Assembly: GCF_030547075.1 (NCBI RefSeq)
Contig: NZ_JAUOQH010000011.1
Coordinates: 1 to 64,000, forward strand
Direction of reading: 5' to 3'
DNA from: Alteromonas sp. 1_MG-2023
Lineage (GTDB): Bacteria > Pseudomonadota > Gammaproteobacteria > Enterobacterales > Alteromonadaceae
Length of the DNA stretch: 64,000 nt
Position 1 is the stretch's first letter. Each line of letters opens with the position of its first letter. A model generated the notes under the pieces. That model worked only from the letters and a program-made list of their open reading frames with translations. It was not told where the DNA came from and searched no databases. Both the position numbers and the translations under genes were made by a program. This document shows, piece by piece, positions 55,934 to 64,000 of this stretch.

Positions 55934-58027
55934 TCAAGCAGGATCTTTGAACATCTCTTGTTTATGCCACAAGTGATAGTTAATACAGTCTCCTAACCGT
56001 GACACGCCCACTGGTTTAGATATAAAGTCATCCATTCCCGCCCGTAAGCATTTCTCTTTTTCACCACTTAACGCGTTAGCAGTAAGTGCGATAATAGGGA
56101 TAGTTTCCCCTAGCTCTCTGATTTCTTTTGTTGCGGTAAGCCCATCCATAATGGGCATATGGCAATCCATCAATATAAGGTCGAAGGGCTTCCTTCTAGC
56201 AATTGCGCTTTTTACCTTTTCTAACCCTAATGCGCCATTACTGGCTATCTCTACCGAAACACCAATTTCCTTAAGTTGTTCTTTAATGACGATTTGATTT
56301 ATCTCGTTATCTTCAACCACTAACACCCGAGACTCAGACAAAACCGCTTTGCTGATGGGCGTGGTTCTATTGATAGCAATAGCTGGGCTTTTATCTCTTA
56401 TACTACCAGCGTTTGCGCAATCGAGCGTCATAGAGACAACAAAGCGTGCGCCCTCACCAATCGCGCTCGACACTTCAATTTTGCCGTCATAGTGCTCTAC
56501 GATATTACTCACGATTGCAAGCCCTAGCCCTGTGCCTCCGAAGCGTCGTTGGGTAGATTCTTCAGCTTGAAGGAAGGGAGAGAAAATCACTTTTTGCTGT
56601 TCTTCACTAATGCCTATACCGGTGTCGGTAACAATAAGCTTCACTCTAAAACGGCCTACACCATATTTAGTGCTTCGTGCACTTATTTTTATCGAGCCTT
56701 CGTCGGTAAATTTCACTGCATTATTTAGAAGGTTGATAAGAATTTGGCTTAACCTCAGTGAATCAGCCAAAAACAGAGTATTGGATACATTTGCCGTTTC
56801 AGTGATTAACTCAATTCCCTTTTTCTGGGCTAAGCGGCTAAACATAGGTATTTGATGTTCTATTAGTTCTTTAAAATTAACCGGTTCAACATCATAGCTC
56901 ATATGACCTGCATCAATTTTAGAAAAATCTAATATATCATTTACGATGTTAAGTAATGACTCAGAGCTTCGCATAGCCACGCTTGCATATTCTTTCTGCT
57001 GATCAGTCAATACCGAACTATTAAGGGTTTCAAGCATGCCTTGCACTCCATGAATCGGTGTTCTTATCTCATGGCTCATGTTAGCGAGAAATTCACTACG
57101 CGCTTTCAATGCCTGCTCAGCGATAGCGGTTTTTTGCTTTAATGCTTGTGTCGTATTAAATCGATCTGTGATATCTCGTGTAGCGCCGATAATTTTCAAG
57201 CATCGCCCATCTTTCATGATAGGGTGCGCGCTATTTTTTAATCTGCGCTTTTCTCCGGCATCGGTAATCACTTCGAACTCGTAAGTCCAATCCTCACCAG
57301 TTTCGGCAATTTCTCGCATTTTGCTTCGATATAGGCTTTCGACTTTATCATTTGCCATAAACCTGAGCGCACCAGCAGGCGTCATGTCTTGTTTTTCGTT
57401 TAATTTCAGCATTCGCTTTAACGCTGCAGACCATATTAGCGATTTTGTTTCGACATCAAGTTCCCAAGTGCCTACCCCCGCCAACTCAGTAATCTGATTT
57501 AACTGGGCGTTTTGTTCTTCTAATGCCGTTTTCTGAGATAAGATTTCGCTTAATGCTTCATCCCTGGCCACCTCAGCGCCAATCCAATCGGCAAGTAAGA
57601 GTAAATAATCAAAATCCAAGGCACTAAAAGGTTCCTTCTTTGCCATTGTGGACGAAAAGTTCAACGTGCCATACAAATTACCGTCCACTTGTATCGGCGT
57701 GGCTAAATAGCTTTTCAATGTGTAAAGTGCGTAACAAGGGTGGGAAGCCCCTGGCAATACATCGATGTCGTTATAAGCCATTATGCCATTAGCATTAACG
57801 GTATCAGCACAATAGGTATCAGCCAGCGGAAACGTAGCCCCGCTAGCAATCTCGTTTAACGGAGATATTGCTTGTACCACTGTGTAGGTATCGTTATGCA
57901 CATAGCTAACAATACCTGTTTCAAGGCCTAAAACCTCAGTGCCAATCTCTAGCAATCGGTTAACTTTCTCACTGAAGCTTAAGGCGCCGTCTGTGGTAAC
58001 TTGGTGAAGCTTTTTGATTACACTCAT
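55934..58027 (-). CDS. Hybrid sensor histidine kinase (GAF-PAS-HisKA-HATPase-REC)
   Basis: The 697-residue protein has no transmembrane segment, so it senses an internal signal. In order it holds a GAF domain (about 20-158), a short helix, a PAS domain (about 180-290, ending IIGATRDITDRF), the HisKA domain with the phosphorylated His319 in FLANMSHEIRTP, the ATPase domain (NLLNNAVKFT, VTDTGIGI, FGGTGLGLAI) and a receiver (568-690) with Asp621 in LILMDCHMPIMDG and Lys671. There is no separate response regulator or Hpt protein next to it, so the downstream partner must lie elsewhere. It is a single-gene unit with its own terminator. Confidence 0.93.
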   Translation of the reverse strand: MSVIKKLHQVTTDGALSFSEKVNRLLEIGTEVLGLETGIVSYVHNDTYTVVQAISPLNEIASGATFPLADTYCADTVNANGIMAYNDIDVLPGASHPCYALYTLKSYLATPIQVDGNLYGTLNFSSTMAKKEPFSALDFDYLLLLADWIGAEVARDEALSEILSQKTALEEQNAQLNQITELAGVGTWELDVETKSLIWSAALKRMLKLNEKQDMTPAGALRFMANDKVESLYRSKMREIAETGEDWTYEFEVITDAGEKRRLKNSAHPIMKDGRCLKIIGATRDITDRFNTTQALKQKTAIAEQALKARSEFLANMSHEIRTPIHGVQGMLETLNSSVLTDQQKEYASVAMRSSESLLNIVNDILDFSKIDAGHMSYDVEPVNFKELIEHQIPMFSRLAQKKGIELITETANVSNTLFLADSLRLSQILINLLNNAVKFTDEGSIKISARSTKYGVGRFRVKLIVTDTGIGISEEQQKVIFSPFLQAEESTQRRFGGTGLGLAIVSNIVEHYDGKIEVSSAIGEGARFVVSMTLDCANAGSIRDKSPAIAINRTTPISKAVLSESRVLVVEDNEINQIVIKEQLKEIGVSVEIASNGALGLEKVKSAIARRKPFDLILMDCHMPIMDGLTATKEIRELGETIPIIALTANALSGEKEKCLRAGMDDFISKPVGVSRLGDCINYHLWHKQEMFKDPA

Positions 58028-58065
58028 GAGGATTTCAGCCCTCCATTATTAACGCCCTAAAGGCA

Positions 58066-58099
58066 AAAAAGACCATTACAGGAAAGTAATGGTCTTTTT
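58066..58099 (-). terminator. Rho-independent terminator after the lipoprotein gene
   Basis: A perfect stem AAAAAGACCATTAC/GTAATGGTCTTTTT with a six-base loop lies about 70 bases after the lipoprotein stop on the minus strand. Confidence 0.82.
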
Positions 58100-58170
58100 A
58101 AAGGTAACTGAAACCGGCGGTATTTAAAGCTTACCAGTATTATCAATTAGTATAAGTTTCACATAAGTGA

Positions 58171-59547
58171 TTAATACAAAATGTTAATTTCATAGCCAGT
58201 TGCAGTGTCTGCTGGCTCTACAGTTACAATATAGTTCTCTTCTTCAGTAAATCCGAACAATGATGTGCGGTCTAACAGAATCTGCTCTTCGTTATCATCT
58301 TCGTAAACTGCGATAACTTCGTAGTAGTCAGATGGTAATACTTCACTGTCAGTTTCACCGAATTCAAGGTTTTGAAGATCGTATTCTGCGGTATCGATAG
58401 TTTCATCGTTACGCACTAGATAAAAATCTACGTCATCAAAGTCTTCAACTAGGTTGATGAAGTTAACTGTCTTGTCGTAAGCCTGTGGAAGTCCACTTTC
58501 TACGAACGTAACCGCACCAAGTGCACCGGCTTTTTCATAAATTAGGATAGCTTTACTTTCACCTTGGTTTAGGGTGATAAGCTTGTTGCTTAACGTAGTA
58601 GCTTCACCAGATGAATCGGTTACTGTTACGCGATAATCGCCATAACCAATTTCAGTAAAGTCAGATAACTCGTCCGCTTCTAGAGAAAACGCAACATCTT
58701 CTTCGTCAGTGTTTCCACCAAACGTGACATCTAGTGCAGTAGAAATGTTCGTTGAGTTATAAATACGGTACTGAGCATCAGCTTCAACGTCGGTCAACTC
58801 AGTAACAGTAGAAGAGTTTAAGATAGTATCTACTACTATGCCTGATTGAATAGCACCACTTACATCACGCATAGTCAGTAAATATTCAGTCTCGTAAGCG
58901 AAATCTATTGTCTGTGACTCAAAAATCACGTCTGTGCTACCTGGCTCCGTAAGATAAATCGTATACTCATCTTCGTCAAAGTAATCGCTGTCATCATCTG
59001 GATCCCAGTAATCAAACTCAATCATTTCAGAAGCAGTTACTGTACCTAAGAAGTTAGCGGCTTCAAACGGGTCGCCAGATTCAGCTAGGTAGAAGTCGTA
59101 AGAACCCTCATCGATTGTTACTGAAAGTGCGAATAATCGGAAATGGTCATCCAACGTTTCGCGGGTATAGCTGTAATCGCTGATAATTGGAGAAGAGAAA
59201 TCACCGCTCATCACGATAAGATGCTTATCGCCATTTTTCAATTTAACGGTGTATGTATCTATAAGTACTTCTTGATCGTCTGAATCCGTGCGAATGAATT
59301 CTAGTTCAATCTCACCGTTATCCACCGAATACATAGCAGTAGTATCACCGAATTGCGCAGAGCCAAAGCTATCTTCATCGACTTCTCGCATTTCTACATT
59401 CGCACCATTTGGTGACGCATTGTAGAATTGTATATAAGCATACGAGTAATCGGAGTTGCTGTCAGAGCCGCCGCACGCGGCTAAACCTGAAACTGCCACC
59501 AGACCGATAGCTACGTTTCGTAACCAAGCCGGAATTTGAAATTGCAT
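58171..59547 (-). CDS. Acidic lipoprotein with four DUF4397-like repeats
   Basis: The 458-residue product has an N-terminal signal ending in the lipobox VSGLAAC, with Cys25 as the lipid attachment site, so it is probably anchored to the outer membrane. The mature part is very acidic. It has four related beta-rich units of about 100 residues starting near 36, 134, 257 and 358, each opening with a strand such as YIQFYNASPNGA, FRLFALS, YRIYNST or VNFINLV. This layout resembles DUF4397 proteins. Acidic runs such as DYWDPDDDSDYFDEDE may bind calcium. It lies downstream of the subtilisin gene on the same strand. The function is unknown. Confidence 0.75.
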   Translation of the reverse strand: MQFQIPAWLRNVAIGLVAVSGLAACGGSDSNSDYSYAYIQFYNASPNGANVEMREVDEDSFGSAQFGDTTAMYSVDNGEIELEFIRTDSDDQEVLIDTYTVKLKNGDKHLIVMSGDFSSPIISDYSYTRETLDDHFRLFALSVTIDEGSYDFYLAESGDPFEAANFLGTVTASEMIEFDYWDPDDDSDYFDEDEYTIYLTEPGSTDVIFESQTIDFAYETEYLLTMRDVSGAIQSGIVVDTILNSSTVTELTDVEADAQYRIYNSTNISTALDVTFGGNTDEEDVAFSLEADELSDFTEIGYGDYRVTVTDSSGEATTLSNKLITLNQGESKAILIYEKAGALGAVTFVESGLPQAYDKTVNFINLVEDFDDVDFYLVRNDETIDTAEYDLQNLEFGETDSEVLPSDYYEVIAVYEDDNEEQILLDRTSLFGFTEEENYIVTVEPADTATGYEINILY

Positions 59548-59723
59548 ATACTGAACGTCCTTACTAAATTCGTGATTGTTTTGAAGGGAGTTACACTGCC
59601 CAGAAAGGCGTGAACTATACTGCCCTATGGCCCTATAAAGCTTGCTTTAGTTCCGATCTTTACGATCCCTTTACAAAACTGACACTTAACGACAAAAGGG
59701 TTTTATTTAAAAAAAGCGAAAAA

Positions 59724-59759
59724 GCCCCCCAACACTTGTTAAATCGGTGTGAGGGGAGC
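59724..59759 (-). terminator. Likely terminator after the subtilisin gene
   Basis: An imperfect G+C-rich stem (GCTCCCCTCACAC against GTGTTGGGGGGC, with G-U pairs) is followed on the minus strand by CTTTTTCGCTTTTTTT. It lies 18 bases after the peptidase stop. Confidence 0.65.
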
Positions 59760-59776
59760 ATTTTATCTCATTCTAT

Positions 59777-61471
59777 TTATTCATATGAATAAGATAACGT
59801 TAATCCGCTATACGTAGTATAGGCACGAATACCAATATGCCAAGTACCTGTTGCTGGTGCTTGAAAAGTACACACCTCGTCATTACCATTTGCATAAGGG
59901 CGGCAGTCGAAATCATTGGTTTCTGGCTGCGATCCAAACTTCATGTATAAGTCTGCATCACCTGAGCCCCCTGAGATTTGCACTGTCATCGTTGTCACAC
60001 CTTCTGGAATAGTCCAAGTATAACGGTTCCAATTACTTCTTGATGCCGACAGTCCTGTTAGTTCCCCTGACACTGGCTCAACAGTGGGGTCGGTGCCGGG
60101 ATCTGAACCACCATTTCCACCGCAGCCGTTAGTATTTAAATAGCTGTAAGCGTCTTCCAACTGCATGAGCCCATAACCATATAAATTATCCCGTCCATTA
60201 GTGCCTTTGTCTTCTGCCGCGGATGTTAACGCACTACGTATTTGCGTGTTTGAGCACTGAGGGAAGTAACTCCACACCAAGGCCGCGCCACCTGCTACGT
60301 GTGGGGTAGCCATTGAAGTCCCACTTAATGAGGCATATGTATCAGTAGGATAGGTTGAATAAACAGCACTGCCAGGGGCTGCTATTTCAACTTGGTCATT
60401 GTATTGACTGTAACTTGCTCTATTTTCATTTGAATCTACAGCGGCAACCGACATTACTGCGTCATAGGAGGCAGGATATGACTTCGCACTCGTACCTGCA
60501 TTACCTGCTGCAGCAACGAGTAATAAGCCGTCGTCATTAAAGCTTTGCATTGCGTTTTGTTCGGTAGTTGACGCGCTACCACCCCCTAAGCTCATATTGA
60601 CTACGTTAGCCCCAGCATCTTGGCACTGTGAAATTGCGTCAATGAGATCAGATGCATAAGTCCAATCGCCATTATCATTAAATATTTTAACGATATGCAG
60701 ATTCACACCAGGGTAAACACCTACTACCCCTTCGCTATTGTCGTAGGCGGCAATAGTGCCAGCCACATGGGTACCATGACCATTACCATCGTTGTACCAA
60801 TTTCCGACAGCACTATTATTGCCTTCGCCAGTAACACCATCGTTGGTACCGGGTAAATCTGGATGCCCTAGGTTGTACCCTGTGTCGATAACACATACAC
60901 GTCGAGCGGTAGTATCTGCTTGCGAAAGCTGATTAGCTTGTACCATTGTGTAACCATAGGGTGTGGTTTGCGCCATAGGTTTGCGCTTTACGTCTACTTC
61001 TATGCTTTCTATGTTGGTATTGTTACGAAGTTTATTAAGGGCACTGCGGCTCAAAGAGGCCGCCATCATGCGATGTTTTCCAAGCTCTTTACGAACATCT
61101 CCTCCCACCTTCTGTATTTCACTTCGTGCAGATTGCACTTCAAAAGGTCGTTTTACACGAGATTTAGTAGCTTGAACTAGCTCTGACGAGTCAGACTTAC
61201 TGCTACTGGTATTGCTAATAACATCTGTAGTTAATGTTTCTTTGAATTTAATTATATAGCGTTGTTCTTCTTGTGCAGACTCGCCTTTGAGGGCAAGTCG
61301 TTTACCGAGTAAAGATTGAAACGATGTATTTTCCTCTTCCACTTTTACTGGCGCATTGGTTGTATTTATAGCTGTCGTTTTTTTTGTTATTGCTGCTGTT
61401 GCTGCGTGGCTTACCAATCCTACAGAAACTGCAAGAGCAATGGCTGATATACTTGTGTGTTTTATATTCAC
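59777..61471 (-). CDS. Secreted subtilisin-family (S8) serine peptidase with PPC domain
   Basis: The 564-residue precursor has a signal peptide (about 1-26), an inhibitor_I9-like propeptide (about 70-165), and the S8 catalytic domain with Asp196 (VCVIDTGYN), His232 (NGHGTHVAGTIAA), oxyanion Asn324 and Ser386 (LSGTSMATPHVAG). A Gly/Asp/Pro-rich linker leads to a C-terminal pre-peptidase domain (about 470-564), usually removed during maturation. It should be exported by Sec and be active outside the cell. Translation starts at GTG 61471 with AGGA upstream. The family is typical of Alteromonas and relatives. Confidence 0.94.
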   Translation of the reverse strand: MNIKHTSISAIALAVSVGLVSHAATAAITKKTTAINTTNAPVKVEEENTSFQSLLGKRLALKGESAQEEQRYIIKFKETLTTDVISNTSSSKSDSSELVQATKSRVKRPFEVQSARSEIQKVGGDVRKELGKHRMMAASLSRSALNKLRNNTNIESIEVDVKRKPMAQTTPYGYTMVQANQLSQADTTARRVCVIDTGYNLGHPDLPGTNDGVTGEGNNSAVGNWYNDGNGHGTHVAGTIAAYDNSEGVVGVYPGVNLHIVKIFNDNGDWTYASDLIDAISQCQDAGANVVNMSLGGGSASTTEQNAMQSFNDDGLLLVAAAGNAGTSAKSYPASYDAVMSVAAVDSNENRASYSQYNDQVEIAAPGSAVYSTYPTDTYASLSGTSMATPHVAGGAALVWSYFPQCSNTQIRSALTSAAEDKGTNGRDNLYGYGLMQLEDAYSYLNTNGCGGNGGSDPGTDPTVEPVSGELTGLSASRSNWNRYTWTIPEGVTTMTVQISGGSGDADLYMKFGSQPETNDFDCRPYANGNDEVCTFQAPATGTWHIGIRAYTTYSGLTLSYSYE

Positions 61472-61998
61472 TTTTAATCCTGTTATCTGTCTTGACGTGT
61501 TTCAACGCTTTATAGCGTTTTTGAAACTTCGTTGTTTTAGATAGACATTCAGGGCTAACGCTACTTCCTACGAACGCACTCCATGCTTGACTTCGCAAAC
61601 GGCCCACCTGCCTTTTGTTGTGGCAATCAGTCAATCACTAATTGCGCACCACTTAACTATTAAGCATTGAATCAATGGGTTAAGTATTGCGATATGCTCC
61701 TTACGTTGAAAACATATACGTAATTTGTAGATCTAGGTTGTGCTTTAATAGCACTGGAATTTTGGCAAATTTAGGCGGGGCGCGGAGTTTGAGTGTAAAG
61801 CATTAACTTGTAAGCAAATGTTAATTCACCCATTACCCAACCTTAAAAATTGAGCGATTAATTTTACAAGTATATAAATGTATTTCAGCAACAAAAAAAG
61901 CCGCTAACGAATACGTTAACGGCTTCAGTGTTTTGCGAATAAGTCTGTAGCTAATACTTGTATAGCGACGAGTTGTATACCAACTAAATCAAGGCTCG
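61472..61998. other. 527-base gap between the subtilisin gene and rlmB
   Basis: It holds the subtilisin leader and promoter region and the rlmB terminator (61899-61925). A hairpin AACGCT-TTAT-AGCGTT at 61504-61519 with extended arms (TTTC and GAAA) would lie in the subtilisin leader RNA, about 40 bases from its start codon. I see no gene or tRNA here. Promoter boxes are not convincing. Confidence 0.5.
61899..61925 (-). terminator. Rho-independent terminator after rlmB
   Basis: The stem is formed by GCCGCTAACG and CGTTAACGGC with an AATA loop. One position is a C-A mismatch on the plus strand but a G-U pair in the minus-strand RNA, supporting minus-strand use. A run of seven T follows on that strand. 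Confidence 0.83.
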
Positions 61999-62736
61999 TT
62001 AGCCACGTTGTCGTACTATCTCGTACAAGCAAACACCAGTGGCTACCGATACATTCAGGCTACTTACGCTTCCTGCCATAGGTAACTTCACTAGTTCATC
62101 ACAGGTTTCTTTAGTTAACCTGCGCATGCCTTTACCTTCAGCGCCCATTACTAATGCAGTTGGGCCATCTAGTTTTATATCGTAAAGGGTTTTGTCGGTT
62201 TCACCCGCCGTACCCACAATCCATAAACCTTTGTCTTGTAGGTGCTTTAAGGTACGCGCCAAGTTAGTCACTTGAATAAGTGGAATAACTTCCGCGGCGC
62301 CGCACGCGACTTTGCGCACGGTGCCGTTAAGGCTTGCCGATTTATCTTTTGGTACTACCACCGCATGTACACCAGCACCATCAGCAGTTCGCAAACATGC
62401 ACCTAGGTTATGCGGGTCGGTTATACCGTCGAGCACAAGTAATAAAGGTTTACTTTCTTTATCTAGAATTCTATCTAGGTCAGCTTCATCCATTACACGG
62501 GCTGGTTTCGCTCTGGCTACTACGCCTTGGTGCTGTTCGCCGTTAACTTTATCGTCTAATGCTTTACGCTGACAAAACTGTACTGATATACCGAATCGAC
62601 GCGCTTGATTAACGATACTGGTCAAACGCTCGTCGTTACGGCCTTTTAATACCATCACTTCCATTACACGCTCTGGTTCTTGTTCTAGAACCGACTGCAT
62701 TGCATGTAAACCATATAACCATTCTTGCTGTGCCAT
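61999..62736 (-). CDS. rlmB: 23S rRNA (guanosine-2251-2'-O)-methyltransferase RlmB
   Basis: The 245-residue SpoU-class enzyme methylates the 2'-O of G2251 in the peptidyl-transferase region of 23S rRNA. It has the N-terminal substrate-binding domain and the three SpoU motifs: [34 protein letters not shown] and [15 protein letters not shown]. The ATG at 62736 overlaps the rnr stop as TAATG, the usual rnr-rlmB arrangement in gammaproteobacteria. Confidence 0.97.
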   Translation of the reverse strand: MAQQEWLYGLHAMQSVLEQEPERVMEVMVLKGRNDERLTSIVNQARRFGISVQFCQRKALDDKVNGEQHQGVVARAKPARVMDEADLDRILDKESKPLLLVLDGITDPHNLGACLRTADGAGVHAVVVPKDKSASLNGTVRKVACGAAEVIPLIQVTNLARTLKHLQDKGLWIVGTAGETDKTLYDIKLDGPTALVMGAEGKGMRRLTKETCDELVKLPMAGSVSSLNVSVATGVCLYEIVRQRG

Positions 62737-64000
62737 TAACGCTTACCCCCTTTCTTCGAACGCGATGGTGCCCCCTTGCCTTTAGGCGCAGCTTTTTTAG
62801 GGCCTCGCTTGGCATTTCTAGGCGGCTTTTTCGCACTGGCTACTTTAACCTTCTTGCCGCCGGGGCCGCGCAGCATAGACTTATCCAGCAATAAATCAAT
62901 CTTTCTTTCATCTAGGTTAACCGCAGCTACTTTTACTTCTACAGTATCGCCTAGTCTGAATTGACGATGTCCCGACTCACCCGCCAGTATTTGTTTAACT
63001 TGGTCGTAGTGATAGAAATCGTCATCGAGCGACGTAATGTGCACTAGGCCGTCAATGTGATATTCGGTTAAGCGAACAAACAAACCAAAGTTTGTCACTG
63101 AACTTACTACGCCTTCAAAAGTGTCACCTACGTGGTCAAGCATGAATTCACACTTAAGCCAGTCAGCAACATCACGGGTAGCATCGTCGGCACGACGTTC
63201 GGTCATCGAGCATTGTTCGCCTAGCTGTTCAATTTCTTCAACCGTGTAGTTCTTTGCACCTGAAACCGTATTTTTGCCCTTTTGCTTGGCAATAATCCCT
63301 TTTAGGGCGCGGTGAACTACCAAATCAGGGTAACGACGAATAGGCGACGTAAAGTGCGCATAAGCCTCAAGCGCTAAGCCGAAGTGGCCTAGGTTGTCAC
63401 CATCATAAATAGCCTGCTTCATTGAGCGAAGCAACATGGTTTGAATCAGCTCTTCGTCAGGGCGACCACGGGTTTTTAATACTACGTCGGTGAAATCTGC
63501 CGGTAAGGCTTCATCGGTAATCTTGTGCGGCACACCTATTTCAGCTAAGTAGCTGGTGAAAGCCGTCAGCCTATCGGCATCGGGTTTATCGTGTACTCGA
63601 TAAAGCGTAGGAGCTTCATTTTCCGACAATGTAAGTGCAGCACTCACGTTCGCTAAAATCATGCACTCTTCAATAAGCTTGTGGGCATCGTTACGAATAA
63701 GTGGCACGATGTTTTCAATTTTACGCTGTGCGTTAAATACAAACTTACTTTCTTGGGTTTCAAACTCAATAGCACCACGGTGCTGACGGGCTTTTTTCAA
63801 CGAACGATACAAATCGTGAAGATGACGCAAATGCGGCACTTGTGCTTCATAACGCTGATGCAAGTCTTTGTCGCCTTGCAAAATTTGCCATACCTTGGTG
63901 TACGTTAGGCGAGCGTGTGAATTCATTACGGCTTCATAGAATTGGTAAGAATCTAACTTACCTTGCGCGGTAATAGTCATCTCGCACACCATACACAGGC
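62736..64000 (-). CDS. rnr: Ribonuclease R, 3' part only (partial at the window edge)
   Basis: The frame stays open to the right edge (codons for L-C precede M-V-C-E-M), so the first half of this exoribonuclease lies outside. The visible part has the end of the RNB domain ([60 protein letters not shown]), an S1 RNA-binding domain ([20 protein letters not shown]) and a lysine-rich tail that helps unwind structured RNA. It degrades structured RNA 3' to 5'. About 420 residues are visible of a usual 750-820. The stop overlaps the rlmB start. Confidence 0.96.
   Translation of the reverse strand, partial: LCMVCEMTITAQGKLDSYQFYEAVMNSHARLTYTKVWQILQGDKDLHQRYEAQVPHLRHLHDLYRSLKKARQHRGAIEFETQESKFVFNAQRKIENIVPLIRNDAHKLIEECMILANVSAALTLSENEAPTLYRVHDKPDADRLTAFTSYLAEIGVPHKITDEALPADFTDVVLKTRGRPDEELIQTMLLRSMKQAIYDGDNLGHFGLALEAYAHFTSPIRRYPDLVVHRALKGIIAKQKGKNTVSGAKNYTVEEIEQLGEQCSMTERRADDATRDVADWLKCEFMLDHVGDTFEGVVSSVTNFGLFVRLTEYHIDGLVHITSLDDDFYHYDQVKQILAGESGHRQFRLGDTVEVKVAAVNLDERKIDLLLDKSMLRGPGGKKVKVASAKKPPRNAKRGPKKAAPKGKGAPSRSKKGGKR

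Noticed and set aside
1-64000. Insertion sequences, transposases, integrases, attachment sites, CRISPR arrays or tRNA genes
   Set aside because: No transposase or integrase motifs, regularly spaced repeats or cloverleaf sequences were recognised. Transfer of the glycan genes is suggested only by content and base composition.

Overview
The window looks like chromosomal DNA of a marine gammaproteobacterium of the Alteromonas type. This rests on the sequences of the spc and alpha ribosomal operons, RpoA, RNase R and RlmB, the short E. coli-type UDP-glucose dehydrogenase, and the moderate GC content. The species assignment is inferred from family resemblance; no search was run.

Layout. 1-2000 (+): a secreted protein built of ten 15-residue repeats, then a lone sulfotransferase. 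2021-6178 (-): an ABC exporter, HlyD-type adaptor and TolC-type outer-membrane channel, with a divergent NhaR-like LysR regulator at 6288-7202. The ABC protein has lost every recognisable ATPase motif. 7286-27080 (-): a surface-glycan region with ugd, rfbBDCA (dTDP-L-rhamnose), several glycosyltransferases, an acetyltransferase, a pyruvyl-transferase-like protein, two sulfotransferases, gmm and fcl. 27563-32245 (+): a compact cassette of sulfotransferase, sulfatase, three-domain methyltransferase and sugar transferase. 32384-45087 (-): gmd, then glycosyltransferases, three more sulfotransferases, a DUF1796 protein, a methyltransferase/coiled-coil protein and a 1023-residue coiled-coil protein with three related C-terminal modules. 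45402-46808 (-): manC.

47019-55552 (-) holds the alpha operon (rpsM, rpsK, rpsD, rpoA, rplQ) and the spc operon (rplN to rpmJ, with secY). The S10 operon, which usually precedes rplN, is not there. Instead a hybrid histidine kinase (55934-58027), a lipoprotein with four repeats and a secreted subtilisin follow, then rlmB and the 3' part of rnr, which runs off the right edge.

How the genes work together (inference). ManC, Gmd and Fcl supply GDP-L-fucose, RfbABCD supply dTDP-L-rhamnose and Ugd supplies UDP-glucuronate. The glycosyltransferases would assemble these into a glycan, and up to seven sulfotransferase-fold proteins, methyltransferases, an acetyltransferase and a pyruvyl transferase could decorate it. 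No Wzx, Wzy, Wzz, initiating sugar-phosphate transferase or polysaccharide ABC exporter is visible here, so assembly and export genes lie elsewhere or the glycan is built on another carrier. The strongest candidates for undescribed biology are the large three-module coiled-coil protein with its neighbours, the plus-strand cassette, the ABC exporter with a dead ATPase domain, and the 15-residue repeat protein.
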